30,322 nucleotides of DNA from an uncultured Succinivibrionaceae bacterium (GCA_900539665.1 UQCV01000023.1:1-30322), one strand, 5' to 3'. Positions 7,299-15,786 are shown, counted from the stretch's first letter. Program-made: numbers and translations. The notes: generated by a model from the letters alone, not told the origin.

Positions 7299-8070
7299 AA
7301 CTGACATAGCCTTCAATAAACATTACTTCATAAGTATGTTCAAGCTTGCCGTCTTGCTTTAATTTATCCTTTAATCCCGCCATAAACTTAGCATATTCAC
7401 TGCGTTTTAGAGCGCCTTGTCCCGAAACCGAGCTAGCCCCAATTCCGCGCACGCTGTTAAGATAAGAAACTTCATCGAAATACACTGAAATATAACGCTT
7501 GGTGTAACACTTAAGGGTTATATTTTTATCAGCTCGAGCCAAAGGCAAACTTTCTTGTACTAAGGTGGCTAAGTTTTCACTTGAAGGAAAATTATTTACT
7601 CGACCTTTTAGATTAGCTTCGTTAAGAATCAAGCCTAATTCTGCCATCGTGCCCTCAACCGGTATGGCTAGAGCTAAAAAAACACGCCCACAAGCACTAG
7701 AACTTAAGTTGTGCCAAAATTTGTTAACATCACACCACTGTAAAGCCAATGAAGAAAAGATTAAATCGTATGGCGCTAAGTTTAGCTCTTCAATATTTCC
7801 TTCTTTAACTAGCACATCGCTAAGCTTAAGACTTTGGGCTAAAGCGCACATTGGAGCCGACAAATCGACTCCAACCACTTGGGCGGCTTTAGTTTTTAAC
7901 GCTTTAAAATTTACTCCAGGGCCACAGCCTAAATCTACCGCTTGGGTAAACGCCATACTAGGCACACACTTTAATAGATCTAAGGCCACCTGTTCTTGCA
8001 CCAAAGCCCGGGTGGTATATTGCCCTGCGTGGCGCCCAAAATTCCTAGCCACGATGCTTTTATCAAGCAT
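7294..8070 (-). CDS. bioC: Malonyl-[acyl-carrier protein] O-methyltransferase BioC
   Basis: BioC methylates malonyl-ACP with S-adenosylmethionine so that the fatty-acid machinery can build pimeloyl-ACP, the first committed biotin intermediate. The 258-residue class I methyltransferase has the AdoMet-binding motif AVDLGCGPGVNF (44-55). The acidic and 'DLIFSSLALQWC' motifs (~103-114) are typical of BioC, as is the N-terminal NFGRHAGQY segment. The ATG overlaps the end of bioF by 8 bp (ATGCTTGA), indicating translational coupling. The stop codon lies inside the TTTAAC edge of a 55-bp palindromic repeat. A demethylating esterase such as BioH is not encoded here. Confidence 0.93.
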   Translation of the reverse strand: MLDKSIVARNFGRHAGQYTTRALVQEQVALDLLKCVPSMAFTQAVDLGCGPGVNFKALKTKAAQVVGVDLSAPMCALAQSLKLSDVLVKEGNIEELNLAPYDLIFSSLALQWCDVNKFWHNLSSSACGRVFLALAIPVEGTMAELGLILNEANLKGRVNNFPSSENLATLVQESLPLARADKNITLKCYTKRYISVYFDEVSYLNSVRGIGASSVSGQGALKRSEYAKFMAGLKDKLKQDGKLEHTYEVMFIEGYVSF

Positions 8071-9253
8071 GCTTTACTCCCTGCACTAAGGTAGATACTA
8101 ATTGCTGCACATCTTCCATGGTATGGGCGGCCGTAATCGTAAGACGTAAACGCGAAGTTCCCCGTGGCACTGTTGGAGGACGCATGGCTCCAGCCCATAT
8201 ACCTTGGGATTTCAAATATGAGGCTACCCTCATAGTTCTTTCAGTTGGGCCAAGCACGATAGGTTGAATAGAAGTTTCACTTAAAGAATGTTCACCAATA
8301 GTTAAATTAGCAGCCTGCAACTCATGGGATAAACTTGTTTTAAAAGTTTTGATTAAAGTGTGGAGATGAGTTCTTAACTCGTTATGAGTTTCTATATAGT
8401 CAAGCGCCACCGAAGCGGTATATGCCATTGCCCCTGGCATTGAGGTGGAATAGATGTATTCACGAGAGGTATTTATTAAGTACTCAATAAAGTCGCGACT
8501 AGCAGCCACAAAAGCGCCACCAACCCCGATAGCTTTACTCAAAGTCCCCATGTAGATATCAGCTACCGCAAAAGAAACTCCTTGCGTACTTGGCGTTCCA
8601 TGGCCTTGTGGGCCTAACACCCCAAATCCATGGGCATCATCTAACACCACCATGCATTTTGGATGCAAAGCTTTTATCTTTTCTAAGGCAACTAAATCAG
8701 CACTATCCCCATCCATACTAAAAACCCCTTCCGTCAAAATGACCGGAGTCGGTAAAGCTTGCACTAAGCTTTGCGCCCGAACTAGATCACCATGGGGGTA
8801 ACGATGAAATTTACCAATGTAAGAAGCAGCATCCTGCATCGAAGCATGTGCGTATTTATCAAAAATAAGGTCCGCCCCTAAACTATTGAGCGCCTTAACA
8901 ATCGCTTGATTGGCGGCAAAACCACTAGAAAAAACCAAAGCTGCTTCTTTACCTGTAATGGCACAAACTTTTTGCGCTAAATCAGCGTGAGCTTTAGTGA
9001 GTCCCGTAACTAAAGGTGACGCCCCGGTACCCACTCCATATAACTCGGCCCCCGTTTTTAGTGCGTTTTTTAATAAATCAGACGAGGCGAGCCCCATGTA
9101 ATCGTTGGACGTAAAATTTAAATACTCTTGCCCACCTATTTTTATGGTGCGCCCAGTTCTGTGCTCAACCTCAGAGCACGAGCGATACAGCCCCGTCTCT
9201 TCTATTTGTTGCAGCTTTGCCTTGATTCCTAATAAAGTATCCACCATCGTCAA
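8063..9253 (-). CDS. bioF: 8-amino-7-oxononanoate synthase BioF
   Basis: BioF is a PLP enzyme that condenses pimeloyl-ACP with L-alanine to give KAPA. The ~396-residue protein has the alpha-oxoamine synthase layout: NDYMGLA near 50, the cofactor stack FSSGFAANQA (~108-117), DDAHGFGVLG (205-214) and the PLP lysine in GTLSKAIGVGGA (Lys240). The start is ambiguous. A TTG at 9253 sits at ideal distance from AAAGG, while an ATG two codons later (9247) is further from it; both give the same protein bar two residues. It is followed by bioC with an 8-bp overlap. A terminator separates it from bioB, so bioFC probably has its own promoter in 9254-9390. Confidence 0.96.
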   Translation of the reverse strand: MTMVDTLLGIKAKLQQIEETGLYRSCSEVEHRTGRTIKIGGQEYLNFTSNDYMGLASSDLLKNALKTGAELYGVGTGASPLVTGLTKAHADLAQKVCAITGKEAALVFSSGFAANQAIVKALNSLGADLIFDKYAHASMQDAASYIGKFHRYPHGDLVRAQSLVQALPTPVILTEGVFSMDGDSADLVALEKIKALHPKCMVVLDDAHGFGVLGPQGHGTPSTQGVSFAVADIYMGTLSKAIGVGGAFVAASRDFIEYLINTSREYIYSTSMPGAMAYTASVALDYIETHNELRTHLHTLIKTFKTSLSHELQAANLTIGEHSLSETSIQPIVLGPTERTMRVASYLKSQGIWAGAMRPPTVPRGTSRLRLTITAAHTMEDVQQLVSTLVQGVKHA

Positions 9254-9392
9254 ACCATACCTTTAGAGTTTTATTTTGAACTAAGCTAAAAAATTGCTCA
9301 AAATTTGCCACACTCTCGTTTTAAACTCGCAATTTAAATTGTCATACTTAAAAAATGGAAGCTTGAAATAAAGTACAAATTTCCCAATTGAT

Positions 9393-9420
9393 AAAACACC
9401 GCCTGCAAAAGCAGGCGGCG
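9393..9420 (-). terminator. Terminator after bioB
   Basis: The stem CCGCCTGC (9399-9406) / GCAGGCGG (9411-9418) has a 4-base loop, followed on the minus strand by TTTT (9396-9393). It sits 60 bp past the bioB stop and separates bioB from bioFC. Confidence 0.8.
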
Positions 9421-9480
9421 CTACCGTTTTAAATTTGACTTAGTTTATGACCTAAAGCCTAATAGCACGCGTTCCATAAA

Positions 9481-10554
9481 TTAATCATCTTGGAGACTAA
9501 AACATTTATGATCGGCCATCTTTTGATGTAAAGCGCGTTCAATTTTGGCTTTATCTTCATTCGGAGTCTGTTGATGCTTGCTCAAGGTTGTCTTAACCCC
9601 AAGTTTTTCCATCAAGGCCTCATCAGAATCCATTTCGGCATTTGGGGTAGTCAATAAACGGCAACCGTAAAATATAGAATTAGCCCCAGCCATAAAGCAT
9701 AAAGCTTGAGCTTCCGCAGATAAACTCTTACGCCCTGCAGACAAACGAACATATGAAGTAGGCATCAAAATTCTAGCTACGGCAATCATACGGATAAAAT
9801 CGATTGGATCTACATCTTCAGCATCGGCTAAAGGAGTACCTTTCACCTTAACTAACAAGTTAATAGGTACTGATTCTGGATGTGGGTTTAAGGTAGCTAA
9901 AGAGCGTAAGAAACTAGCGCGGTCGCGTAAACTTTCCCCCATGCCAACGATCCCGCCACTACAGATCTTAATCCCAGCTTGACGCACAATCCCTAAAGTA
10001 TCTAAACGATCTTGGAAGGTTCTTGTGGTAATGATGTTGCCGTAATATTCGGGAGAAGTGTCAATATTATGGTTGTAATAATCAAGACCAGCTTCTTTGA
10101 GCGCTTTAGCTTGACTTTCGGTGAGCATCCCTAAAGTCATACAGGTTTCAAGACCTAAAGCTTTAACGCTTTTAATAATCCGCTGTAAGTAAGGAATATC
10201 AGAATCCTTAGGATCACGCCAAGCAGCCCCCATACAAAATCTTGTTGCCCCGCTATCTAAAGCAAGCTTCGCTCTTTGCATAATGACATTAAGATCTAAA
10301 AGACGTTCCTTTTCCACCCCAGTGCTGTGATGAGCACTTTGCGGACAATATTTGCAATCTTCAGGGCAACTTCCAGTTTTAATAGACAACAGAGAACTTA
10401 CTTGCACTTCATTAGGCGTAAAATGCCGCCGGTGAATTTGTTGCGCTTCATATACTAGCTCTAAAAATGGTTTTTCAAGTAGCTCTAATACTTCCTGTAC
10501 TGTCCAATCATATCGTAATGATGTTTGCACACCGCACTTTGTTGGTTGTGTCAT
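9481..10554 (-). CDS. bioB: Biotin synthase BioB
   Basis: BioB is a radical SAM enzyme that inserts sulfur into dethiobiotin to form biotin. The 357-residue protein carries the radical SAM cluster motif CPEDCKYC (Cys63, Cys67, Cys70). It also has the conserved YYNHNIDTSPEYY segment (~161), GGIVGMGES (~201) and a C-terminal SAGRKSLSAE block that includes the [2Fe-2S] arginine, so the catalytic set looks complete. It diverges from bioA, as in enterobacteria, but is followed by a terminator rather than directly by bioF. bioD, which makes its substrate, is not in this window. Confidence 0.97.
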   Translation of the reverse strand: MTQPTKCGVQTSLRYDWTVQEVLELLEKPFLELVYEAQQIHRRHFTPNEVQVSSLLSIKTGSCPEDCKYCPQSAHHSTGVEKERLLDLNVIMQRAKLALDSGATRFCMGAAWRDPKDSDIPYLQRIIKSVKALGLETCMTLGMLTESQAKALKEAGLDYYNHNIDTSPEYYGNIITTRTFQDRLDTLGIVRQAGIKICSGGIVGMGESLRDRASFLRSLATLNPHPESVPINLLVKVKGTPLADAEDVDPIDFIRMIAVARILMPTSYVRLSAGRKSLSAEAQALCFMAGANSIFYGCRLLTTPNAEMDSDEALMEKLGVKTTLSKHQQTPNEDKAKIERALHQKMADHKCFSLQDD

Positions 10555-10668
10555 GTAAGTCTCCTAGGGGCAAAGCAAACGAATTAAATGCGTCTAGCTT
10601 CAAGTAAAATTTTGTAACTATGAGAGTTTAAACTTCTAACTTGTAGAGTCAAATAATTTACCATAAAA

Positions 10669-10705
10669 GGTTTACTGTTGTACAATTTTTAACCAACAGT
10701 AAACC
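10669..10705. promoter_or_regulatory. Long dyad in the bioB/bioA divergent spacer, candidate operator
   Basis: GGTTTACTGTTG (10669-10680) and CAACAGTAAACC (10694-10705) form a perfect 12-bp inverted repeat with a 13-bp spacer. Its position midway between divergent biotin genes suggests an operator. The published gram-negative BirA box has half-sites TTGTAAACC and GGTTTACAA; here the GTAAACC-type halves are in the opposite order. Either the regulator is not BirA, or the site has diverged. Confidence 0.5.
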
Positions 10706-10731
10706 CAAATCATGATACTTTTCTTTACTCT

Positions 10732-10760
10732 TTGCGCTTTTCAAATTAAAGAACTATGAT
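10732..10760 (+). promoter_or_regulatory. Candidate sigma-70 promoter of bioA
   Basis: TTGCGC (10732-10737) and TATGAT (10755-10760) are spaced by 17 bp. The -10 matches five of six consensus positions. It lies downstream of the dyad and about 114 bp before the bioA start. Confidence 0.4.
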
Positions 10761-10873
10761 ACCTCACATGAGTTTTTCCCGGATAAAACAGCAATTTAAG
10801 CCATGTAAAATCAACTCCTAACCTTAAAATTATCCGGCTTAAATTAGCCCAACCTACTGATGAAGGAGGAATC

Positions 10874-12241
10874 ATGCCTCAACAATCCCCTAATAAACCC
10901 AATGATTTTACCAATTCCACTCAAGCAGCCACAAAAAAGAATGCTCTCCCTGCAAGTAGCCCTACTTCTAACTCTAACCTTGAAGAGTTTGACCGTAAAC
11001 ATGTGTGGCATCCATACACCTCTTTGACCAACCCTTTGCCTACATATTCTATCGAAAGCGCCCAAGGGTGTATCTTACATATGGCTGGGGGCATTGATCT
11101 AGTCGACGGCATGTCTTCATGGTGGGCTTGTCTCCATGGTTATGGCCATCCTCACATTACCCAAGCTATTGCCAAACAAGCGGCTTCTCTTTCTCATGTG
11201 ATGTTTGCAGGTTTAAGACATGACCAAGCTACATTACTATGCCAAAAACTTGTTGCCATGACCCCAAAAGGGCTTGATTACGTCTTTTTAGCCGATAGTG
11301 GTTCTGTAGCAGTGGAAATTGCTTTAAAGATGGCTATCCAATGTCAAAGCAGTAAACATCAACAAAAAAATCGCCTGTTAACCGTCAAAGGGGGCTATCA
11401 CGGTGACACCTTAGGTGCCATGGCGGTAACAGACCCTGACGGGGGGATTAATACAGTCTATGCCAATTACACCCCACAGCAATTTTTTATCGAACGCCCA
11501 CGCATAAAGTTCAATGAACCATGGCAAGAAGAAGCCATGACCCCACTTAGAAACATGCTGGCTACTCATGGGCACGAAATTGCCGCCTTTATTTTAGAAC
11601 CTATTGTTCAAGGCGCAGGTGGCATGTATTTTTATCACCCTGAATACTTACGTGCTGCTCGTAAACTCTGCGACGAATACGATGTACTCCTTATCTGCGA
11701 TGAAATTGCCACCGGCTTTGGACGCACCGGAGAATTGTTCGCTTGCAATTACGCCGGCATCACCCCTGATATCATGACTCTTGGTAAAGGCCTGACCGCT
11801 GGTATGATGACTTTAAGTGCGGTGCTAACTAATGAAAAAGTCAGCCAAGGCATCAGTCAAAGTAGTGCTCGCGTTATGATGCACGGCCCTACATTTATGG
11901 CTAATCCTTTAGCCTGCGCTTGTGCTAACGCCTCCATTGAAGTTCTTCAAAGCTATGATTGGCAAAGTAAAGTTAAACATATTGAAAGCAAACTTTTATC
12001 GGGTTTAAGCGAACTTAACAAGCATCCAGCGGTAAAGGAAGTTCGAGCTTTAGGGGCGATTGGCGTCGTAGAGCTTCATGCTCCGGTTGATACTGCGCAA
12101 ATGCAAAAGTTCTTTGTTGAACATGGAGTTTGGTTACGTCCTTTTGGCCATATCATCTACATTTATCCTCCATTTATCATTAGTGATGATGAACTTAATA
12201 AATGCATTGAAGCGGTAAAGCAATTGGTACAAACTTTATAA
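10874..12241 (+). CDS. bioA: Adenosylmethionine-8-amino-7-oxononanoate aminotransferase BioA
   Basis: BioA is a PLP class III aminotransferase that uses S-adenosylmethionine as amino donor to turn KAPA into DAPA. The 455-residue protein contains HVWHPYTS (43-50), SSWWACLHGYGHP (81-93), CDEIATGFGRTG with the PLP aspartate (Asp276), and MTLGKGLTAG with the PLP lysine (Lys305). E. coli BioA starts only a few residues before the HIWHPYTS motif. Here about 25 to 35 extra Ser/Asn/Pro-rich residues precede it, but a perfect AAGGAGG site supports the long start. It diverges from bioB across the dyad-bearing spacer and ends in a terminator-like structure. Confidence 0.97.
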   Translation: MPQQSPNKPNDFTNSTQAATKKNALPASSPTSNSNLEEFDRKHVWHPYTSLTNPLPTYSIESAQGCILHMAGGIDLVDGMSSWWACLHGYGHPHITQAIAKQAASLSHVMFAGLRHDQATLLCQKLVAMTPKGLDYVFLADSGSVAVEIALKMAIQCQSSKHQQKNRLLTVKGGYHGDTLGAMAVTDPDGGINTVYANYTPQQFFIERPRIKFNEPWQEEAMTPLRNMLATHGHEIAAFILEPIVQGAGGMYFYHPEYLRAARKLCDEYDVLLICDEIATGFGRTGELFACNYAGITPDIMTLGKGLTAGMMTLSAVLTNEKVSQGISQSSARVMMHGPTFMANPLACACANASIEVLQSYDWQSKVKHIESKLLSGLSELNKHPAVKEVRALGAIGVVELHAPVDTAQMQKFFVEHGVWLRPFGHIIYIYPPFIISDDELNKCIEAVKQLVQTL

Positions 12242-12257
12242 ATTTAGTCTAAAAATA

Positions 12258-12300
12258 AACCAGCCTTAAAACGCCTTTAACTTGCGTGTTAAGACTGGTT
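12258..12300 (+). terminator. Possible terminator after bioA
   Basis: AACCAG...TTAA pairs with TTAA...CTGGTT (one mismatch), with a nested ACGC/GCGT stem. The T-tail (CTTT) is poor, so termination strength is uncertain. Confidence 0.45.
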
Positions 12301-12382
12301 CTTTAACGCTTAATAAACCAAACAAAAGACCTTTGTTTGACCTTTACTTGTACTTGACCTTTCTTATAGCCTAGCATTTTAG

Positions 12383-13189
12383 CTAACGACAATTTGGGCT
12401 TGCTACCACCTTAGTAATAATCTTATTATTCCATTCAACCTGCCAAGCAAACATATCTAAGCGTCTAATCAACTCCTGTGTTTCAGGAGTGCGACAGGCC
12501 GAAGAGTAAAGGTTTTGGAGCATATTAGCCGCTTTGTCCACTGCTAATTCTTCACTCATGTTCGAGGCTAACGGGGTGTACTTAAGAGTTAAAATCAAAC
12601 TTGATTTACGACCTAACTCCGCTTTACTCATCGCAAACTCAGGCGTAATCTGATTAGGAATTTGAGCTTGCATTACCGGAAAAATAAATTTTTCTAGATA
12701 GCGACGAGTATAAACGCCATCTTCACGAATATTATTACGCACTTCACTTGCTGGCGCAGCAGGGTTTTTACGACAGTAAGAATTATCGATTGAGTATTCC
12801 CCTAATTTCTCTCCCACACTATCGGTATAAATAATGCGCAAGCTACCTCTCGGCGTTAAAGCTTTTTCCGCAACTGAGTTAAGCATTTCCCCGTTACAAA
12901 AAAACGCCGAAGTAGAAAGTGGCAAAATATTTTTTACCATCCGCAATAAAGCATCATTTTGTTGCGCTTTAATGCGTGGATCTAGGCTTTCCATAACGAC
13001 GCGGTAATCATTTTTATGCGCCCCTTCAGCTAAAATCGCAACGCGTTTAAACATTTGATTCTTAAGAGGGATCTGTTCTTCTAACTCAGTTAAAACCGAT
13101 GCTTGTGACTGCGTCTCTTGGGGAGAAGATTGACCACAAGCTACACAAAGCGAAGCTCCCATAAATAAACATAATAGCGTATATTTCAT
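12383..13189 (-). CDS. Unknown exported protein, possibly a lipoprotein
   Basis: I do not recognise this family. The 268-residue product begins with MKYTLLCLFMGASLCVAC. That is a signal sequence ending in Cys18, with a lipobox that is not canonical (C at -3 instead of L). The mature part (about 250 residues) is mostly charged and probably helical, with four cysteines (FFCNG, SYCRK, SACRT, PNCR) that could pair in the periplasm. I chose the ATG at 13189, because AAGGAAGG lies 8 bp before it; a longer in-frame start at 13219 adds only MVVCTRKVEP and spoils the signal peptide. It follows the flagellar flgI terminator on the same strand, where flgJ would be expected in many gammaproteobacteria, but it shows no FlgJ or muramidase feature. 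Confidence 0.7.
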   Translation of the reverse strand: MKYTLLCLFMGASLCVACGQSSPQETQSQASVLTELEEQIPLKNQMFKRVAILAEGAHKNDYRVVMESLDPRIKAQQNDALLRMVKNILPLSTSAFFCNGEMLNSVAEKALTPRGSLRIIYTDSVGEKLGEYSIDNSYCRKNPAAPASEVRNNIREDGVYTRRYLEKFIFPVMQAQIPNQITPEFAMSKAELGRKSSLILTLKYTPLASNMSEELAVDKAANMLQNLYSSACRTPETQELIRRLDMFAWQVEWNNKIITKVVASPNCR

Positions 13190-13440
13190 TGGCTCAACCT
13201 TCCTTGTACATACAACCATGTTTAACCATACTACACAAAATATTTAAAGAATCGGTAAACTTTTATGAGCGACTAAGGCAAAGTTTTAAGTATTCCAAAG
13301 TTTAGCTAGTTCTGACTTAAAAAGTTTGGTTAGCTGAGGCTTAAAATTTTCGGAACTTAACTTTCCCGAAGTATCTGGTTTGTTTTCTGATGGACTTCAT
13401 TTTAGGCTACGTACATCAATTTACGTGCCCCCAAAATCAA

Positions 13441-13472
13441 AAAAACATGAGATTAAAAAATCTCATGTTTTT
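13441..13472. terminator. Strong terminator after flgI
   Basis: A perfect 14-bp stem, AAAAACATGAGATT / AATCTCATGTTTTT, has a 4-base loop. On the minus strand it is followed by a T-run. It lies about 50 bp past flgI and closes the rod/ring gene series. Confidence 0.85.
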
Positions 13473-13497
13473 AATTTTAGTATTTTTAATTTTAGTA
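13468..13497. repeat. 15-bp perfect tandem duplication
   Basis: TTTTTAATTTTAGTA occurs twice in direct succession (13468-13482, 13483-13497), overlapping the edge of the flgI terminator. It is probably a slippage product. Confidence 0.8.
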
Positions 13498-13522
13498 TTT
13501 AAAGAATAAAGGCAACCTTAGC

Positions 13523-14635
13523 TTAGATAATTACCAACTCCCCTTCGATAGCTCCAGCTTGGGATAAAGCTTCAAGCACACTCATTAAATCCCCTGGTGC
13601 CATCCCTACTTCGTTGATAGCGCGGACTAATTCATCTAATGTAACCCCAGTATCAAGCTTAAACATTTTGCCCTTGGCTTCTTGAACATTGATACTACTA
13701 TTTTGCACGGTAGTTGTTTGCCCATCGCTAAATGGTGCCGGCTGAGAAACCATTGGGTTTTCTTTAATGGATACTGTAAGACCACCATGAGTAATTGCAA
13801 CTGGACGTAATTTAACGAGCTTGCCAATCACAATAGTCCCTGTTCTAGAATTGACGATAATCTTAGCCGCTTCTTCACCTTGTTCAACGCTAATGTTTTC
13901 TAGTTGTGACAAAAATTTGACACGTTCACTTGGATCTCTTGGCGCTGTTACTCTAACAGACACTGCATCAACAGCCAGAGCCGTATCGCGCCCATAGCTC
14001 ATATTGATGGCATCGGCTAAGCGATTAGCAGTCGTAAAATCTGCTCGTTTTAAGTTAAAAGTAATGGTGTCACCAATATTAAACGAAGTTGGTACTTCTC
14101 GTTCAACTGTGGCCCCATTGGCAATTCGACCAACAGTTGGGGTATTAACCACCACCTTAGAACCATCAGCCCCTTCAACCCCGAGGCCTGAAACTACTAG
14201 TGAACCTTGAGCTAAGGCATAAACTTGCCCATCAATACCTTTAAGCACTGTTTGTAACAAAGTGCCACCACGGAGGCTCTTAGCTTCACCAATAGCTGAA
14301 ACTGTAACGTCGATAGTTTGACCCAGTTTGATGAATGCAGGTAATTCTGCATGCACCATCACCGGAGCCACGTCCTTAATCTTTGGCTTGGTTCCCTCAG
14401 GTACCTTAATCCCAAAGTTATTAAGCATCGTTCTGAAGCTTTGCTCGGTGAAGGCATTATTCTTTTCCCCAGTCCCAGGAAGTCCCACCACAAGTCCATA
14501 GCCGATAAGCTGATTAGTACGCATACCTTTAACATCAGCAATATCCTTAATCCTGGCAGCCTCAGCCGGCACAGCGGTTAGTAAAACTACAACACAAAAC
14601 AGGGTAGAAAATAAAGTATTGAGAAAAGATTTCAT
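13523..14635 (-). CDS. flgI: Flagellar P-ring protein FlgI
   Basis: FlgI forms the periplasmic P-ring around the flagellar rod, in the peptidoglycan layer; FlgA helps its assembly. The product has 370 residues with a Sec signal peptide (MKSFLNTLFSTLFCVVVLL, cleaved after AEA). The typical mature start ARIKDIADVKGMRTNQLIGYG follows, and the C-terminal LDELVRAINEVGMAPGDL is typical of FlgI. I prefer the ATG at 14635, with GAGGTGA six bases upstream, over an in-frame GTG at 14644. A near-consensus sigma-54 promoter lies just upstream and a terminator separates it from flgH, so it seems to be transcribed alone. No flgJ follows. Confidence 0.97.
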   Translation of the reverse strand: MKSFLNTLFSTLFCVVVLLTAVPAEAARIKDIADVKGMRTNQLIGYGLVVGLPGTGEKNNAFTEQSFRTMLNNFGIKVPEGTKPKIKDVAPVMVHAELPAFIKLGQTIDVTVSAIGEAKSLRGGTLLQTVLKGIDGQVYALAQGSLVVSGLGVEGADGSKVVVNTPTVGRIANGATVEREVPTSFNIGDTITFNLKRADFTTANRLADAINMSYGRDTALAVDAVSVRVTAPRDPSERVKFLSQLENISVEQGEEAAKIIVNSRTGTIVIGKLVKLRPVAITHGGLTVSIKENPMVSQPAPFSDGQTTTVQNSSINVQEAKGKMFKLDTGVTLDELVRAINEVGMAPGDLMSVLEALSQAGAIEGELVII

Positions 14636-14684
14636 GGTCTTCACCTCGCCAAAAAACTGTCAGTTCGACATTTGTTAAATATAC

Positions 14685-14700
14685 TGCAAACCGTGTGCCA
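14685..14700 (-). promoter_or_regulatory. Sigma-54 promoter of flgI
   Basis: The minus strand reads TGGCACACGGTTTGCA, 15 of 16 positions of the TGGCACGnnnnTTGCA consensus, with the required GG-N10-GC spacing. Start of transcription would be about 40 bp before the flgI ATG. Confidence 0.88.
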
Positions 14701-14840
14701 ACTTTTAACTATTAATGTATCTTTTTTTCAATTTACTTATAAAAAACTTTTTCGTGTTGCTTGGCTTCGCAATAATCCATCTTTGGTTGGCTAAAACTTA
14801 CTCAATCTCAAACCAACACTTAATTAGCCTCCCCAAAAAC

Positions 14841-14867
14841 AAAAAAGAGCTCAAGGAGCTCCTTTTT
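14841..14867 (-). terminator. Terminator after flgH
   Basis: A-run, GAGCTC, AAG, GAGCTC, then C and a T-run form a stem with A/T flanks on both sides and one bulged base. It lies between flgH and flgI and could work on either strand. Confidence 0.65.
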
Positions 14868-14954
14868 CTAGATAATTAAACAGATATTTGATAATCAATT
14901 AGATATTTGACACTTTAAATTTAAACCTCACGGCCTAAACTTAACTACACGCCA

Positions 14955-15638
14955 TTAAAATGGCATCCACTTGCTATTAAAGAATCTAGTTAACCAGCCT
15001 TTTTCGGCAGCATTAGCAAAGTCTCCAGTTCCACCGTATTGGATTCGAGCGTTAGCAATTTTTTGAGATGAAACCGTATTGTCTGCGTTTACGTCTTCTG
15101 AGCGTACAATACCAGTGATTCTAATGTATTCATTACCATTAGTGAGCATCACCCACTTTTCGCCTCGAACTACCAAGCCACCATTAGCTAAAACCTTCAC
15201 TACGCTTACTGAAATATTACCCCGTAAACTATTGCTCTGTGAGGCTTTAGCTTGCCCCTTAAAGCTTTGGTCGGAGCTCATCCCAGCCTGAGTGGAATAA
15301 CCATTTATGGAAACTGGGCGACCACCTAAACTAAGTGGCGTTAGATTTGTGCTCCCTTCTTTGGAGCTATCATTACTAGTGTTTTTAGAAGCTGAGGTAG
15401 ATTCTTCTAATTTCACGCTAATGATATCCCCAACGCGATGGGCTTTAATATCAGTGTAGATACTATCGACTCTAGAATTAGCAAAAATAGAACCATCGGG
15501 CACGACATCAACCACTTGTTCTTCTGGCATAGCCGGAGCAAAGTTTGGATCATCGGGTTCAGGATCCATCATTTGAGCACAACCATTTAATCCTAGCATA
15601 ATGATAGTAGCACCACACAAGACCTGTAAGCTCTTCAT
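14955..15638 (-). CDS. flgH: Flagellar L-ring lipoprotein FlgH
   Basis: FlgH forms the L-ring in the outer membrane. The 227-residue precursor has a lipoprotein signal with lipobox LNGC (Cys20). The family segments VGDIISVKLEESTSASK (~72-88) and NGGLVVRGEKW (~156-166) are present, as is the C-terminal IANARIQYGGTG. GGAGG precedes the ATG. It follows flgG after a 148-bp gap that holds an 8-bp hairpin, and it is followed by a terminator, so it is likely the last gene of the flgF-G-H unit. I see no separate sigma-54 site before it. Confidence 0.96.
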   Translation of the reverse strand: MKSLQVLCGATIIMLGLNGCAQMMDPEPDDPNFAPAMPEEQVVDVVPDGSIFANSRVDSIYTDIKAHRVGDIISVKLEESTSASKNTSNDSSKEGSTNLTPLSLGGRPVSINGYSTQAGMSSDQSFKGQAKASQSNSLRGNISVSVVKVLANGGLVVRGEKWVMLTNGNEYIRITGIVRSEDVNADNTVSSQKIANARIQYGGTGDFANAAEKGWLTRFFNSKWMPF

Positions 15639-15739
15639 CTCTCATCCTCCAATCCGACAATACGTTAGACCACCGTAAATCCTAGAACCAATTAAAGCGT
15701 AACATTTTATTCTTTAAAGCGCCGTGATCAACTTTTATA

Positions 15740-15761
15740 TACCGGCAATTTTATGCCGGTA
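15740..15761. other. Hairpin between flgG and flgH
   Basis: TACCGGCA and TGCCGGTA pair around a 6-base loop 26 bp past the flgG stop. There is no T-run on the coding strand, so it is more likely an mRNA stability or partial-attenuation element than a full terminator. Confidence 0.45.
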
Positions 15762-15786
15762 CTTTGGCCTCAACCCCAAAAACTAA

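Noticed and set aside
7565..8089. 174-codon plus-strand ORF
   Set aside because: Antisense to bioC, whose catalytic motifs are clear.
10641..10677. Canonical BirA box starting at TTGTAGAGT
   Set aside because: The left half matches poorly and the spacing to GGTTTAC is too long (19 bp) for the known consensus.
14496..14506. GCCGATAA-like sigma-28 -10 on the plus strand
   Set aside because: It lies inside flgI, antisense, without a matching -35 and with no gene downstream on that strand.
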